Source: Mesorhizobium waimense
GTDB taxonomy: Bacteria > Pseudomonadota > Alphaproteobacteria > Rhizobiales > Rhizobiaceae
Assembly (NCBI RefSeq): GCF_003601975.1
Contig: NZ_QZWZ01000002.1
Coordinates: 1 to 64,000, forward strand
Direction of reading: 5' to 3'
DNA length: 64,000 nt
The first letter of the stretch is position 1. Each line of letters begins with the position of its first letter. Below, in pieces: positions 45,068-52,929 of this stretch. A program made the translations under genes and the position numbers. The notes under the pieces are model-generated. The model saw only the letters and a program-made list of their open reading frames with translations. It was not told the DNA's origin and made no database searches.

Positions 45068-45853
45068 ATGACGACGCGCATCCTCGAAGGACTTGGCCGG
45101 CTCTATATCTGGCTGCTGCTCGCCTTCCTCTATCTGCCGATCATCATCATGGCGCTGATGTCGTTCAACGTCTCGCCCTTCTACCAATTGCCGTTCGAAT
45201 GGACGACGGAGTGGTACGCCTCCCTGTGGCAGAACGACCAGCTGATCGCGGCCACCTGGAACAGCATCGAGATCGCCGTCATCACCACGCTCATCTGCAC
45301 GGTGCTCGGCTCGGCGGCGTCGCTGGCGCTTTACCGCTATGATTTCCGTGGCAAGAGATTCCTGCAGGCGCTGCTGTTTCCGCCGATCGCCATTCCGTGG
45401 CTGATCACCGGCACGGCGATGCTGATCTTCTTCTTCGGCGTCGGTATCGGCCGTGGCCTGTTTGCGATCCTGCTCGGCCATGTCGCGCTGGCGCTGCCCT
45501 ATGTCATCGTCGTGGTGTCGGCGCGGCTGCAGACCTTCGCGCCGGAACTGGAAGAGGCGGCGCGCTCGCTCGGCGCCAACCAGTGGCAGGTGACCAGCCG
45601 CGTGACGCTGCCATGGATCATGCCTGGCGTGATCGCCGGCGGGCTGTTCGCTTTCGCCGTGTCCTTCGATCAGTTCGTCGTCTCCTACTTCCTGTCGACG
45701 CCGGGACAGACGACGCTGCCGGTCGAAATCTACGCCGCGATCCGCAAGGGTTTCACGCCCGAGATCAACGCGGTCTCGACGATCATCATCGTCGTGTCGA
45801 TGGCGCTGATGCTGCTCACGGCGCGGTTCTTCAAATTCGGCGGAGAGAAATAA
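45068..45853 (+). CDS. ABC transporter permease (PotC-type)
   Basis: This 261-residue inner-membrane protein starts MTTRILEGLGRLYIWLLLAF and has six hydrophobic segments with the coupling loop LEEAARSLGANQWQVTSRVTLP near 160. ATG 45068 follows the previous stop by two bases, and its own stop shares a base with the ATPase start (TAATG). Length and motif are normal for PotC-type permeases. Confidence 0.9.
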   Translation: MTTRILEGLGRLYIWLLLAFLYLPIIIMALMSFNVSPFYQLPFEWTTEWYASLWQNDQLIAATWNSIEIAVITTLICTVLGSAASLALYRYDFRGKRFLQALLFPPIAIPWLITGTAMLIFFFGVGIGRGLFAILLGHVALALPYVIVVVSARLQTFAPELEEAARSLGANQWQVTSRVTLPWIMPGVIAGGLFAFAVSFDQFVVSYFLSTPGQTTLPVEIYAAIRKGFTPEINAVSTIIIVVSMALMLLTARFFKFGGEK

Positions 45854-46920
45854 TGGCCGGCGTGCAGGTATCGAACGTCTCCCGCAGTTTCGGTGCGCAC
45901 AAGGCGCTGGACGACGTCTCCATCGATTTCGCCGATGGCGGCTTCTACGCGCTGCTTGGCCCATCGGGCAGCGGCAAGACCACGCTGCTCAGGCAGGTCG
46001 CTGGTTTCGACTTCCCCGATTCCGGTCGCATCTCGATCGGCGGCGAAAGCGTTGAGCGCGTGCCGGTCGAAAAGCGGCGCATCGGCATGGTGTTCCAGAA
46101 CTATGCACTGTTCCCGAATATGAGCGTCGCCGACAATGTCGCCTTCGGCCTGTCGGTGCGCGGCGAGGCCAAGGCGGTGATTGCCAGCGAAGTGCAGCGC
46201 GCGCTCGACCTGGTGCAATTGGGCAAGCTCGGCGGCCGCCGGCCACATCAGCTCTCCGGCGGCCAGCGCCAGCGCGTGGCTCTCGCCCGCGCCATCGTGA
46301 CGAAACCGCGTGTGCTGTTGCTCGACGAGCCACTCGGCGCGCTCGACAAGGCGCTGCGCGTCGACATGCAGATCGAGTTGAAACGCATCCAGCGCGAGAT
46401 CGGCATCACCACCATCTTCGTCACCCACGACCAGGAAGAAGCGCTGACGATGAGCGACCGCATCGGCATATTGCGCGACGGCAGGTTGGTGCAGGAAGGC
46501 CCGCCCGAGGAGATCTACGATCAGCCGAAGAGCGAGTTCGCCGCCACCTTCCTCGGCGACGCCAACATTTTTCGCGGCGAGAGCACCGGCAATGGCATCA
46601 AGCTTCCCGACGGCACTGCGATCGCCGCCGGCGCGGGCGCGAAGCTTGCCGCCGGCGCCAAGGCGAGCTGTGCCGTGCGGCCTGAGCGCATCCGTATCGC
46701 CACCGATGTCGAAGCTCAGGATGCCGCCAATGCGAACATGCTGAAGGGCCAGGTTTCCAAGCGCATCTTCGCCGGCAACAACAGCACCTACTTTGTCGAG
46801 CGCGGCGGCCAGACCCTCAAGGTCATCGTGCAGAATACCGGCATCGACAGGCTGGCCGAGGGGCAGGACGTGGTGCTGCGCTGGGCGCCGGAGAGCACGG
46901 TGCTGATCGCCACGAGCTAG
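45853..46920 (+). CDS. ABC transporter ATPase (PotA-type)
   Basis: This 355-residue ATPase has Walker A LGPSGSGKTTLLR, Q-loop MVFQNYALFPNMS, signature QLSGGQRQRVALARAI, Walker B VLLLDEPLGALD and H-loop VTHDQEEALT, with a TOBE-type C-terminal domain from about 240. It is the last importer gene. A 132-base gap follows with no gene that I can support, then the Gfo/Idh gene on the same strand, so the operon may continue or have an internal promoter here. Confidence 0.93.
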   Translation: MAGVQVSNVSRSFGAHKALDDVSIDFADGGFYALLGPSGSGKTTLLRQVAGFDFPDSGRISIGGESVERVPVEKRRIGMVFQNYALFPNMSVADNVAFGLSVRGEAKAVIASEVQRALDLVQLGKLGGRRPHQLSGGQRQRVALARAIVTKPRVLLLDEPLGALDKALRVDMQIELKRIQREIGITTIFVTHDQEEALTMSDRIGILRDGRLVQEGPPEEIYDQPKSEFAATFLGDANIFRGESTGNGIKLPDGTAIAAGAGAKLAAGAKASCAVRPERIRIATDVEAQDAANANMLKGQVSKRIFAGNNSTYFVERGGQTLKVIVQNTGIDRLAEGQDVVLRWAPESTVLIATS

Positions 46921-47052
46921 CAGGCAATGTCCGCGTGGCCGATCGGCCCGATTTCGGAATTGCCACTGTCCTTGCCTGATGGGAAATGATGGTGCGGGCC
47001 TTGGCTGATGCAGGGGCCATGGCGTTATATCCGGTCCTCGACGGAGGAATGG

Positions 47053-48141
47053 ATGGCAAGCATGGGTTTCGAGCCGGATGTGACGGTTCGCACCAGGGAA
47101 TACCGGATCGGCTGCATCGGCGCCGGCATGATCATGGCCGAATGCCATCTCGCTGCCTACGAGCAAGCCGGCTTTCCGGTCGTGGCGATCGCTTCTCGAA
47201 CCAGGGCGAATGCCGAGAAGGTCGCCGCCCGCTGGGCAATTGCGACCGTTCGCGATACGCCGGAGCAGTTGATCGAGGACACGAATGTCGAGATCGTCGA
47301 CCTGGCCTTTCCGCCCGACCTGCAGCCGGCACTGATCCGGCATGCACTGAAGCAACCACACATCAAGGCGATCCTGGCGCAGAAGCCGCTGGCGCTGTCG
47401 GTCGAGGAAGCGATCGTGCTGCGCGACGAAGCGGCGAAGTCCGGCAAAATCCTCTCGGTCAACCAGAACATGCGCTACGACCAGTCGATGCGGGTGCTGA
47501 AGCAGATCATGGATAGCGGTGCGCTCGGCGACATTGTCTTCGCGCAGATCGACATGCATGCGATCCCGCACTGGCAGACCTTCCTCGCCGACTACGACCG
47601 GCTGACATTAGCCAATATGAGCGTGCATCACCTCGACGTGCTGCGCTTCCTGTTCGGCGACCCGGACGAGATCACCACCCTGACGCGCAAGGATCCGCGC
47701 ACGCGCTTCGAGCACTCCGACGGCATCACAGTTTCGACGCTGCGGTTTCCCTCAGGCGTGCTTGCCGTGTCGCTGGAGGATGTCTGGTCCGGTCCGCGTC
47801 AAGAGGGTTACAAGGACGACCAGCATATCAATTGGCGCATCGACGGCACCAAGGGTGTGGCCAAGGGCACGATCGGCTGGCCGAAGGGTGTGGCTTCGAC
47901 ACTGACCTATGCCTCGACAGAGACGACGGGCGGCAAATGGCTGACGCCCCGCTGGGACACGATGTGGTTCCCGCATGCCTTCATTGGCGTGATGGAACAG
48001 CTGCAGCATGCGGTGAAGACCGGAACGCCACCGGCGCTGTCCGTCGCCGACAACGTCAAGACCATGGCACTGGTCGAGGCAGGCTATCGCTCAATGGCGG
48101 AAGGCCGCACGATCAGGCTGTCCGAGATATCGACCGACTGA
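47053..48141 (+). CDS. Gfo/Idh/MocA family NAD(P)-dependent oxidoreductase
   Basis: This 362-residue oxidoreductase has a Rossmann motif YRIGCIGAGMIMAECHLAAY near 16-35 and a C-terminal Gfo/Idh-type domain. The usual EKP active-site motif reads ILAQKPLALS near 112-121, keeping the lysine but with Gln in place of Glu, and NMSVHHLDVLRFLFG near 190 supplies the conserved His and Asp. ATG 47053 follows GGAGG; an in-frame start at 47008 has no ribosome binding site. It would oxidise a sugar or cyclitol derivative. It is followed after 61 bases by a sugar isomerase, which often acts with Gfo/Idh enzymes. Confidence 0.88.
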   Translation: MASMGFEPDVTVRTREYRIGCIGAGMIMAECHLAAYEQAGFPVVAIASRTRANAEKVAARWAIATVRDTPEQLIEDTNVEIVDLAFPPDLQPALIRHALKQPHIKAILAQKPLALSVEEAIVLRDEAAKSGKILSVNQNMRYDQSMRVLKQIMDSGALGDIVFAQIDMHAIPHWQTFLADYDRLTLANMSVHHLDVLRFLFGDPDEITTLTRKDPRTRFEHSDGITVSTLRFPSGVLAVSLEDVWSGPRQEGYKDDQHINWRIDGTKGVAKGTIGWPKGVASTLTYASTETTGGKWLTPRWDTMWFPHAFIGVMEQLQHAVKTGTPPALSVADNVKTMALVEAGYRSMAEGRTIRLSEISTD

Positions 48142-48202
48142 AATATCTGTTGGCCGCCGAATAGCGTGGCGGCTGAATCGCTTACCGGGAGGAGTTCACA
48201 TC

Positions 48203-49117
48203 ATGATGCAGGCGGGTATCTTCACCGGCTATTTCCCCTATGAGCTCGAAGAGACCGCCAGGCGCATCCGCGCGCTCGGCTTCAACACCGTGCAGCTCGA
48301 TCTGCATTTCAAGGATATCGACCTCTCTGCCGGGCAGATCACGAAGGACAAGGCAAGAAAGGTCCGCGACATTTTCCGCGACCACAATTTGCCGATCTGC
48401 TGCGTATCCGGCTACACGAACATCATCCATCCCGACAAGGCCGAACGCGAGAGGCGGCTTGCCTATCTCACGGAGATCATCCGCAACGCGCGCGAGTTCG
48501 GCAGCCCTTACGTGATTTCGGAGACCGGCACCTACAACACCGAGTCCGACTGGGTGCATCATCCCAAAAACAAGTCCGAGGAAGGGTTCGAAGAATGCCG
48601 CAAGGTGATCTCCGACCTTGCCCAGACGGCCTATGATCATGGCGCGGTGTTCCTACTCGAAACCTATGTCAACAATGTCGTCGGTTCTGTCGAGGAAACG
48701 GTGAAGATGTTCGCCCAGGTCGACCACCCCGGCCTCGGTCTGCTGATGGACCCGACCAACTATTTCGAGGCGCACAACATCGACCGCATGGACCAGGTGC
48801 TGAACCAGGTGTTCGACACGCTGACCGACAAGATCAGGATCGCGCACGCCAAGGACGTCAAGCGCGCCGGCAGCGACAAGTCGGAGAAGCATGCCGACAT
48901 CGGTGACGACGACGCGCATGAGGGGCTGACGTTCCGTGGCGTCGGCGAGATCGAGCTGCCGGCACCCGGTCTCGGTTCGCTCAATTATGACCTTTATCTG
49001 AAGCGGCTCAGCGAGATGCACCCGAACATCCCGGTCATCATCGAGCATCTGACCGAAGACGACGTGCCGCGCGCCAAGATTTTTCTGGACGGAAAGTTCC
49101 GCGCCAACGGTCTTTGA
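48203..49117 (+). CDS. Sugar phosphate isomerase/epimerase family TIM-barrel protein
   Basis: This 304-residue AP-endonuclease-type TIM barrel has possible metal ligands in LLETYVNNVVG (Glu), GLLMDPTNYFEAHN (Asp), IRIAHAKDVKRAG (His) and VIIEHLTEDD (Glu). Such proteins isomerise or epimerise sugars and keto-inositols in Mn2+-dependent reactions. GGGAGGAG precedes ATG 48203. The stop overlaps the first possible start of the desaturase gene. Together with the Gfo/Idh dehydrogenase it suggests breakdown of a sugar or cyclitol part of the imported compound. Confidence 0.88.
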   Translation: MMQAGIFTGYFPYELEETARRIRALGFNTVQLDLHFKDIDLSAGQITKDKARKVRDIFRDHNLPICCVSGYTNIIHPDKAERERRLAYLTEIIRNAREFGSPYVISETGTYNTESDWVHHPKNKSEEGFEECRKVISDLAQTAYDHGAVFLLETYVNNVVGSVEETVKMFAQVDHPGLGLLMDPTNYFEAHNIDRMDQVLNQVFDTLTDKIRIAHAKDVKRAGSDKSEKHADIGDDDAHEGLTFRGVGEIELPAPGLGSLNYDLYLKRLSEMHPNIPVIIEHLTEDDVPRAKIFLDGKFRANGL

Positions 49118-49134
49118 TGACCGCAGGGGAGCCC

Positions 49135-50226
49135 ATGATGGCGGCTGGCAAGACAACGCGCGACTACAGCCTGGTTGGCGAAACCACCCGCAGGGCGATC
49201 GAGACCGGGCTAGCCTCGGCCGAATGGTACCACACCGACGTCTCGCGAAAGGCGATGAAAGAGCTGATGCAGCGTTCCGACGGCCCGGCGATCCGCGACA
49301 CGATCATCTGGATCGCCGCCATCCTCGGCTCGGCCGCCGGCATCATCTGGTTCTGGGGCACGTGGTGGGTCGTGCCGTTCCTGTTCGTCTATGGCATGCT
49401 CTACGGCTCGTCCAGCGACTCGCGCTGGCACGAATGCGGCCATGGCACCGCTTTCCGCACGCGCTGGATGAACGATGTCGTCTACCAGATCGCCAGCTTC
49501 ATGGTGATGCGCAATCCGGTGACGTGGCGCTGGAGCCATGCCCGCCACCACACCGACACCATCATCGTCGGGCGCGACGCCGAGATCGCGGTCATGCGGC
49601 CGCCGGACCTCTTGAAGGCGGGGCTGGCCTTCACCGGCATCCTCGACTTTCGTTACTCGCTGCCGGCGCTGGTGCGCCAGGCGTTCGGCAGGCTGTCGGA
49701 CGACGAGAAGAGCTATGTGCCCGAGATGGAGCAGGCCAAAGCCGTCGCCGCCGCGCGCTGGCATGTCGCCGTGTACATGGCGACGATCGCTCTTGCGATC
49801 GCGCTGAGGTCATGGCTGCCGCTGGTGCTGATCGGCCTGCCGCGCCTCTATGGCACCTGGCACATGGTTATGACCGGCCTGCTGCAGCATATCGGGCTCG
49901 CCGACAATGTCGTCGACCATCGGCTCAACACCCGCACCGTCTATCTGAACCCCATCAGCCGCTTCATCTACTGGAACATGAATTACCATGTCGAACACCA
50001 CATGTTCCCGATGGTGCCCTATCACGCGCTGCCCAGGCTGCACGAGCTGATCAAGCACGATCTGCCCGAGCCGAACCCGTCGATGTGGCATGCCTATCGT
50101 GAGGTCTGGCCGGTGCTGCTGAGGCAGCTGAGATACGAGGACTATTACCTCACGCGCGAATTGCCGCCGACGGCGAGGCCCTATCGCGGGGAGTTCCACG
50201 ATAGGATTTTGCGCGCGGCGTGGTAG
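49135..50226 (+). CDS. Membrane fatty-acid-desaturase-type diiron oxygenase
   Basis: This roughly 363-residue integral membrane protein has the three histidine boxes of membrane desaturases/hydroxylases: RWHECGHGTAF near 95, SHARHHTDT near 130 and NYHVEHHMFPMVPYHALPRLH near 285. They bind a diiron centre. The start is uncertain: ATG 49135 has AGGGGAG close upstream, while ATG 49117 overlaps the previous stop. The next gene encodes a Rieske ferredoxin, a likely electron donor, so the pair may be a dedicated oxygenase. Placement in a sugar/amine operon argues for a small polar substrate rather than membrane lipid, as for rhizobitoxine desaturase RtxC. Confidence 0.88.
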   Translation: MMAAGKTTRDYSLVGETTRRAIETGLASAEWYHTDVSRKAMKELMQRSDGPAIRDTIIWIAAILGSAAGIIWFWGTWWVVPFLFVYGMLYGSSSDSRWHECGHGTAFRTRWMNDVVYQIASFMVMRNPVTWRWSHARHHTDTIIVGRDAEIAVMRPPDLLKAGLAFTGILDFRYSLPALVRQAFGRLSDDEKSYVPEMEQAKAVAAARWHVAVYMATIALAIALRSWLPLVLIGLPRLYGTWHMVMTGLLQHIGLADNVVDHRLNTRTVYLNPISRFIYWNMNYHVEHHMFPMVPYHALPRLHELIKHDLPEPNPSMWHAYREVWPVLLRQLRYEDYYLTRELPPTARPYRGEFHDRILRAAW

Positions 50227-50252
50227 CGGCGCGGACCAATCAGGAGAGAAAG

Positions 50253-50567
50253 ATGGCCGAATGGGTCGAGGCGTGCGCCGTGGACGATGTCGACGAAGAG
50301 GATGTGATCCGCTTCGATCATGGCAACCGTACTTTTGCGATCTACCGCTCCCCGGATGACGAGTTCTTCGCCACGGACGGTTTCTGCACGCATGAGAAGG
50401 CGCATCTCGCCGATGGTCTCGTCATGGACGACATCATCGAATGCCCCAAGCACAATGGCCGCTTCAACTACAAGACCGGGCAGGCCAAGGGAGCTCCCGT
50501 CTGTGTCAATCTCAAGACCTATCCAGTCAAGGTCGAGGCCGGGAAGGTCATGATCGAGATCGACTGA
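50253..50567 (+). CDS. Rieske-type [2Fe-2S] ferredoxin
   Basis: This 104-residue protein has the Rieske cluster ligands Cys-x-His in FCTHEKAHLADG near residue 45-56 and Cys-x2-His in ECPKHNGRF near 64. It is the size of stand-alone Rieske ferredoxins that feed oxygenases. ATG 50253 follows GGAGAGAA. It comes 26 bases after the desaturase-type gene and is the obvious electron carrier for it; no matching ferredoxin reductase gene is present, so a general one must be used. Confidence 0.93.
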   Translation: MAEWVEACAVDDVDEEDVIRFDHGNRTFAIYRSPDDEFFATDGFCTHEKAHLADGLVMDDIIECPKHNGRFNYKTGQAKGAPVCVNLKTYPVKVEAGKVMIEID

Positions 50568-50604
50568 TCGCCCGTCCGCAGCAAACCACAAGGAACCCAG
50601 TTTG

Positions 50605-51408
50605 ATGAGCCGTAAGAGACCGACGATCGCAGATTTGCGCGCCATGAAAGGCAAGCGGCAGCTGACCATGCTGCGCGTGCTGACGATGGACGAGGCCGAA
50701 GCCGCCGAGCGGGCCGGCGTCGACATCGTCTCGGTGCCGCCGGAGCTGGTGCTCAACCCTCAGTATCGCGATGCGGCGCCGAGCCTCTTCACCATGCCGG
50801 GCGAGAATTTTTTCGAAATCGGCACCGCCGACGATTTCGTGCGCTGGGCATTCCGGCTCTACAAGGCCGGCGCCGACGCAGTCTACTGCAGCGCCGGCTA
50901 CGCCACGATCAAGCGGATGGCGGACGACGCGATCCCGGTGATCGGCCATGTCGGCCTGATCCCGTCGCGCGCCACCTGGACCGGCGGCTTCAAGGCGGTC
51001 GGCAAGACCGCCGACACCGCCATGCAGGTATTCGAGGCGGTCAAGCAACTGGAGGCCGCGGGCGCCATCGGCGCCGAGATCGAGGTGGTGCCGGTCGAGG
51101 TGGCCAAGGCGATCTCGGAGCGCACCTCGCTGATCATGCTGTCGATGGGGGCAGGCACCGGCTGCGATGCGCAGTATCTATTCGCCGAGGACATACTCGG
51201 ACAAAACCGGGGCCACATGCCCCGCCATTCCAAGGTCTACCGCAACTTCGCCGCCGAATACGACCGGCTGCAGGCGGAGCGCATCGCGGCCTTCTCCGAA
51301 TATGTCGCCGACGTCAACAGCATGGCTTATCCGGAAGACAGGCACATCGTGCACATCGACCCGAAGGAGCTCAGTCTGTTCATGAAGAGGGTCGACGGCG
51401 CGACCTGA
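50605..51408 (+). CDS. PanB-like (ketopantoate hydroxymethyltransferase superfamily) protein with altered metal site
   Basis: This 267-residue TIM barrel aligns with PanB over its length: GHVGLIPSR near 114-122, GGFKAVGKTAD, IEVVPVEVAKAISE (retaining the catalytic Glu181 equivalent), GAGTGCDAQYLFAEDILG and a YPEDRHIVHID tail. The segments that hold the Mg2+ ligands of E. coli PanB are changed: VGDSLG is SVPPEL, LLADLPF is LFTMPGE and KIEGG is YCSAG, so Asp45, Asp84 and Glu114 are missing. It is therefore unlikely to make ketopantoate and may do another C-C bond reaction without that metal. ATG 50605 follows AAGGAACC. Confidence 0.8.
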   Translation: MSRKRPTIADLRAMKGKRQLTMLRVLTMDEAEAAERAGVDIVSVPPELVLNPQYRDAAPSLFTMPGENFFEIGTADDFVRWAFRLYKAGADAVYCSAGYATIKRMADDAIPVIGHVGLIPSRATWTGGFKAVGKTADTAMQVFEAVKQLEAAGAIGAEIEVVPVEVAKAISERTSLIMLSMGAGTGCDAQYLFAEDILGQNRGHMPRHSKVYRNFAAEYDRLQAERIAAFSEYVADVNSMAYPEDRHIVHIDPKELSLFMKRVDGAT

Positions 51409-51447
51409 GCGCTCGCTCTGCGCAAGGTTTGGCTCGTCGGCAGCAAG

Positions 51448-52929
51448 CTAAGCCTGCCAGATCCCCTTGGCGAGCACGGCGTAGAGTGCTTCGGCCTCGA
51501 TGCCGAGCGGCCTGTCTTCGGTGAGTTTCGGCACATGCGTGCGCACGGCCGCATGGATCACGCCGGTGCCCGGCGCCAGCGTCAGCCCATCGCGCAGGTC
51601 TACCGCCTGTGCGGCGGCCATCAGTTCGAAGGCGATCAACCGCCGCCACAGCGCGATCATGTCGGCGCATTTCGAAACGGCCAGCAGAGTTTGCGTGGCA
51701 TGGTCCTCGACGCCTTCAGAAACCGGAAGAAAATCGAGCATCACCGGATTGGCCTTGTGGCGGATGGCGGCCATGATCGCCGCCACGGTCTTTTGCAACG
51801 GCACGAAGCCGGCCGAGGCGCCGCCGAGCGGCGACAGATATTTCGGCAGGCCGTTGCGGCCGGAGCCGGTGAGCTGGATGAAGCGGGCGGCACAGGCCGC
51901 CGCACTTTGAGCGATCGCCAGGCCGAGCGTCTCGAAGGCCAACGCTAGCGACGCGGTATGGAAATTGCCGGTCGACAGCACCAGTTCGTCTTCGCCCAGC
52001 ACCAGCGGATTGTCGGCAGCCGAATTGAGCTCGATCTCGGTCGCCAGCCGCGCGTGGTCGATCGCCTGGATCAGCGCGCCGTGGATCGACGGCATGCAGC
52101 GGATCGACAGGGGATCCTGCAAGGTCGTCGGCTCCGGCGCCTCGTGGCGGGCAAGCAGTTCGCGCAGGCCTTTTGCCGCCAGCTGCTGGCAGGCGGCCGG
52201 CCGCGCCAGATGCAGGCGCGGATCGAGGATGGTGTGGTTGGCGCCGATGCCTTCCAAGGTCAGCGCGCCGGCCTGCTGCTGTTGCGCGAAGGCGGAGAGC
52301 GCGTCGGTGAGCACCAGCGCGCCGCTGCCGATGGAGACGGCCGAGGCATTGATCAGCGACAGCCCGTCCTTGGGCGCCAGGCTGACGGGAGCGAGGCGCG
52401 CCATCATCAGCGCCTTGGCCGACGGCATGCGCCGGCCCTGGTAGTCGGCTTCGCCTTCGCCGATCAGCATCCGTCCGAGCGCCGCCATCAGCACCAGATC
52501 GCCGGCGCCGATCGAAGCCAGCGACGGCATGACCGGATGGACACCGGCATTGAGAGCATCGAGCAGGGCCACGAACACATGCGGCGACAGGCCGGAGCCG
52601 CCTGCCGCAAGCATCGCCACCCGGGCAAACATGACGGCGCGCACGGTTTCAAAGGGTAAAGGCTCGCCGACCGCACCGCTGCGGCCGTCGAGGAGCTGGC
52701 GCTGGAAGGCGCTGGCGTCGCCGCTGACCGAGGTGCCGAGATTGGCGCCGAGCCCGGTGTTGAGACCGTAGATCTGCTGGCCGGCGGCCGCGGCGTCGTC
52801 GAGCACCTTGCGCGCCTTGACGAGCCGCTCCAGGACGGTGGGCGTAACCTCCACCTTGCATCCCTCGCGGGCGACGGATGCGACATCCTCGATGCTGACG
52901 CCGGCGCCGGTGAGAACGAGCGGGCTCAT
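51448..52929 (-). CDS. Histidine/aromatic ammonia-lyase family protein lacking the MIO serine
   Basis: This 493-residue protein aligns with histidine ammonia-lyase: YGLNTGLGANLG near 54-65, QDPLSIRCMPSIHGA, SAADNPLV, GNFHTASLALAFETLG and GVEDHATQT are all present. The MIO-forming Ala-Ser-Gly, normally in GSVGASGDLAPL, reads SIGAGDL at residues 139-145 (bases 52495-52515), so the serine is absent and the loop is one residue shorter. It should be unable to form MIO autocatalytically, so its activity is in doubt. It overlaps the upstream cyclodeaminase-family gene by four bases; a longer frame upstream is only an overlap with that gene. Confidence 0.85.
   Translation of the reverse strand: MSPLVLTGAGVSIEDVASVAREGCKVEVTPTVLERLVKARKVLDDAAAAGQQIYGLNTGLGANLGTSVSGDASAFQRQLLDGRSGAVGEPLPFETVRAVMFARVAMLAAGGSGLSPHVFVALLDALNAGVHPVMPSLASIGAGDLVLMAALGRMLIGEGEADYQGRRMPSAKALMMARLAPVSLAPKDGLSLINASAVSIGSGALVLTDALSAFAQQQQAGALTLEGIGANHTILDPRLHLARPAACQQLAAKGLRELLARHEAPEPTTLQDPLSIRCMPSIHGALIQAIDHARLATEIELNSAADNPLVLGEDELVLSTGNFHTASLALAFETLGLAIAQSAAACAARFIQLTGSGRNGLPKYLSPLGGASAGFVPLQKTVAAIMAAIRHKANPVMLDFLPVSEGVEDHATQTLLAVSKCADMIALWRRLIAFELMAAAQAVDLRDGLTLAPGTGVIHAAVRTHVPKLTEDRPLGIEAEALYAVLAKGIWQA

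Noticed and set aside
46990..47052. In-frame upstream start for the Gfo/Idh gene at 47008
   Set aside because: The extra 15 residues have no match to the family and no ribosome binding site, while GGAGG lies just before ATG 47053.
45730..47571. A 613-codon open frame on the minus strand
   Set aside because: It lies opposite the PotA-type ATPase and Gfo/Idh genes, whose motifs are intact. Its own product is rich in His, Arg and Asp with no recognisable fold, as expected of antisense frames in GC-rich DNA.
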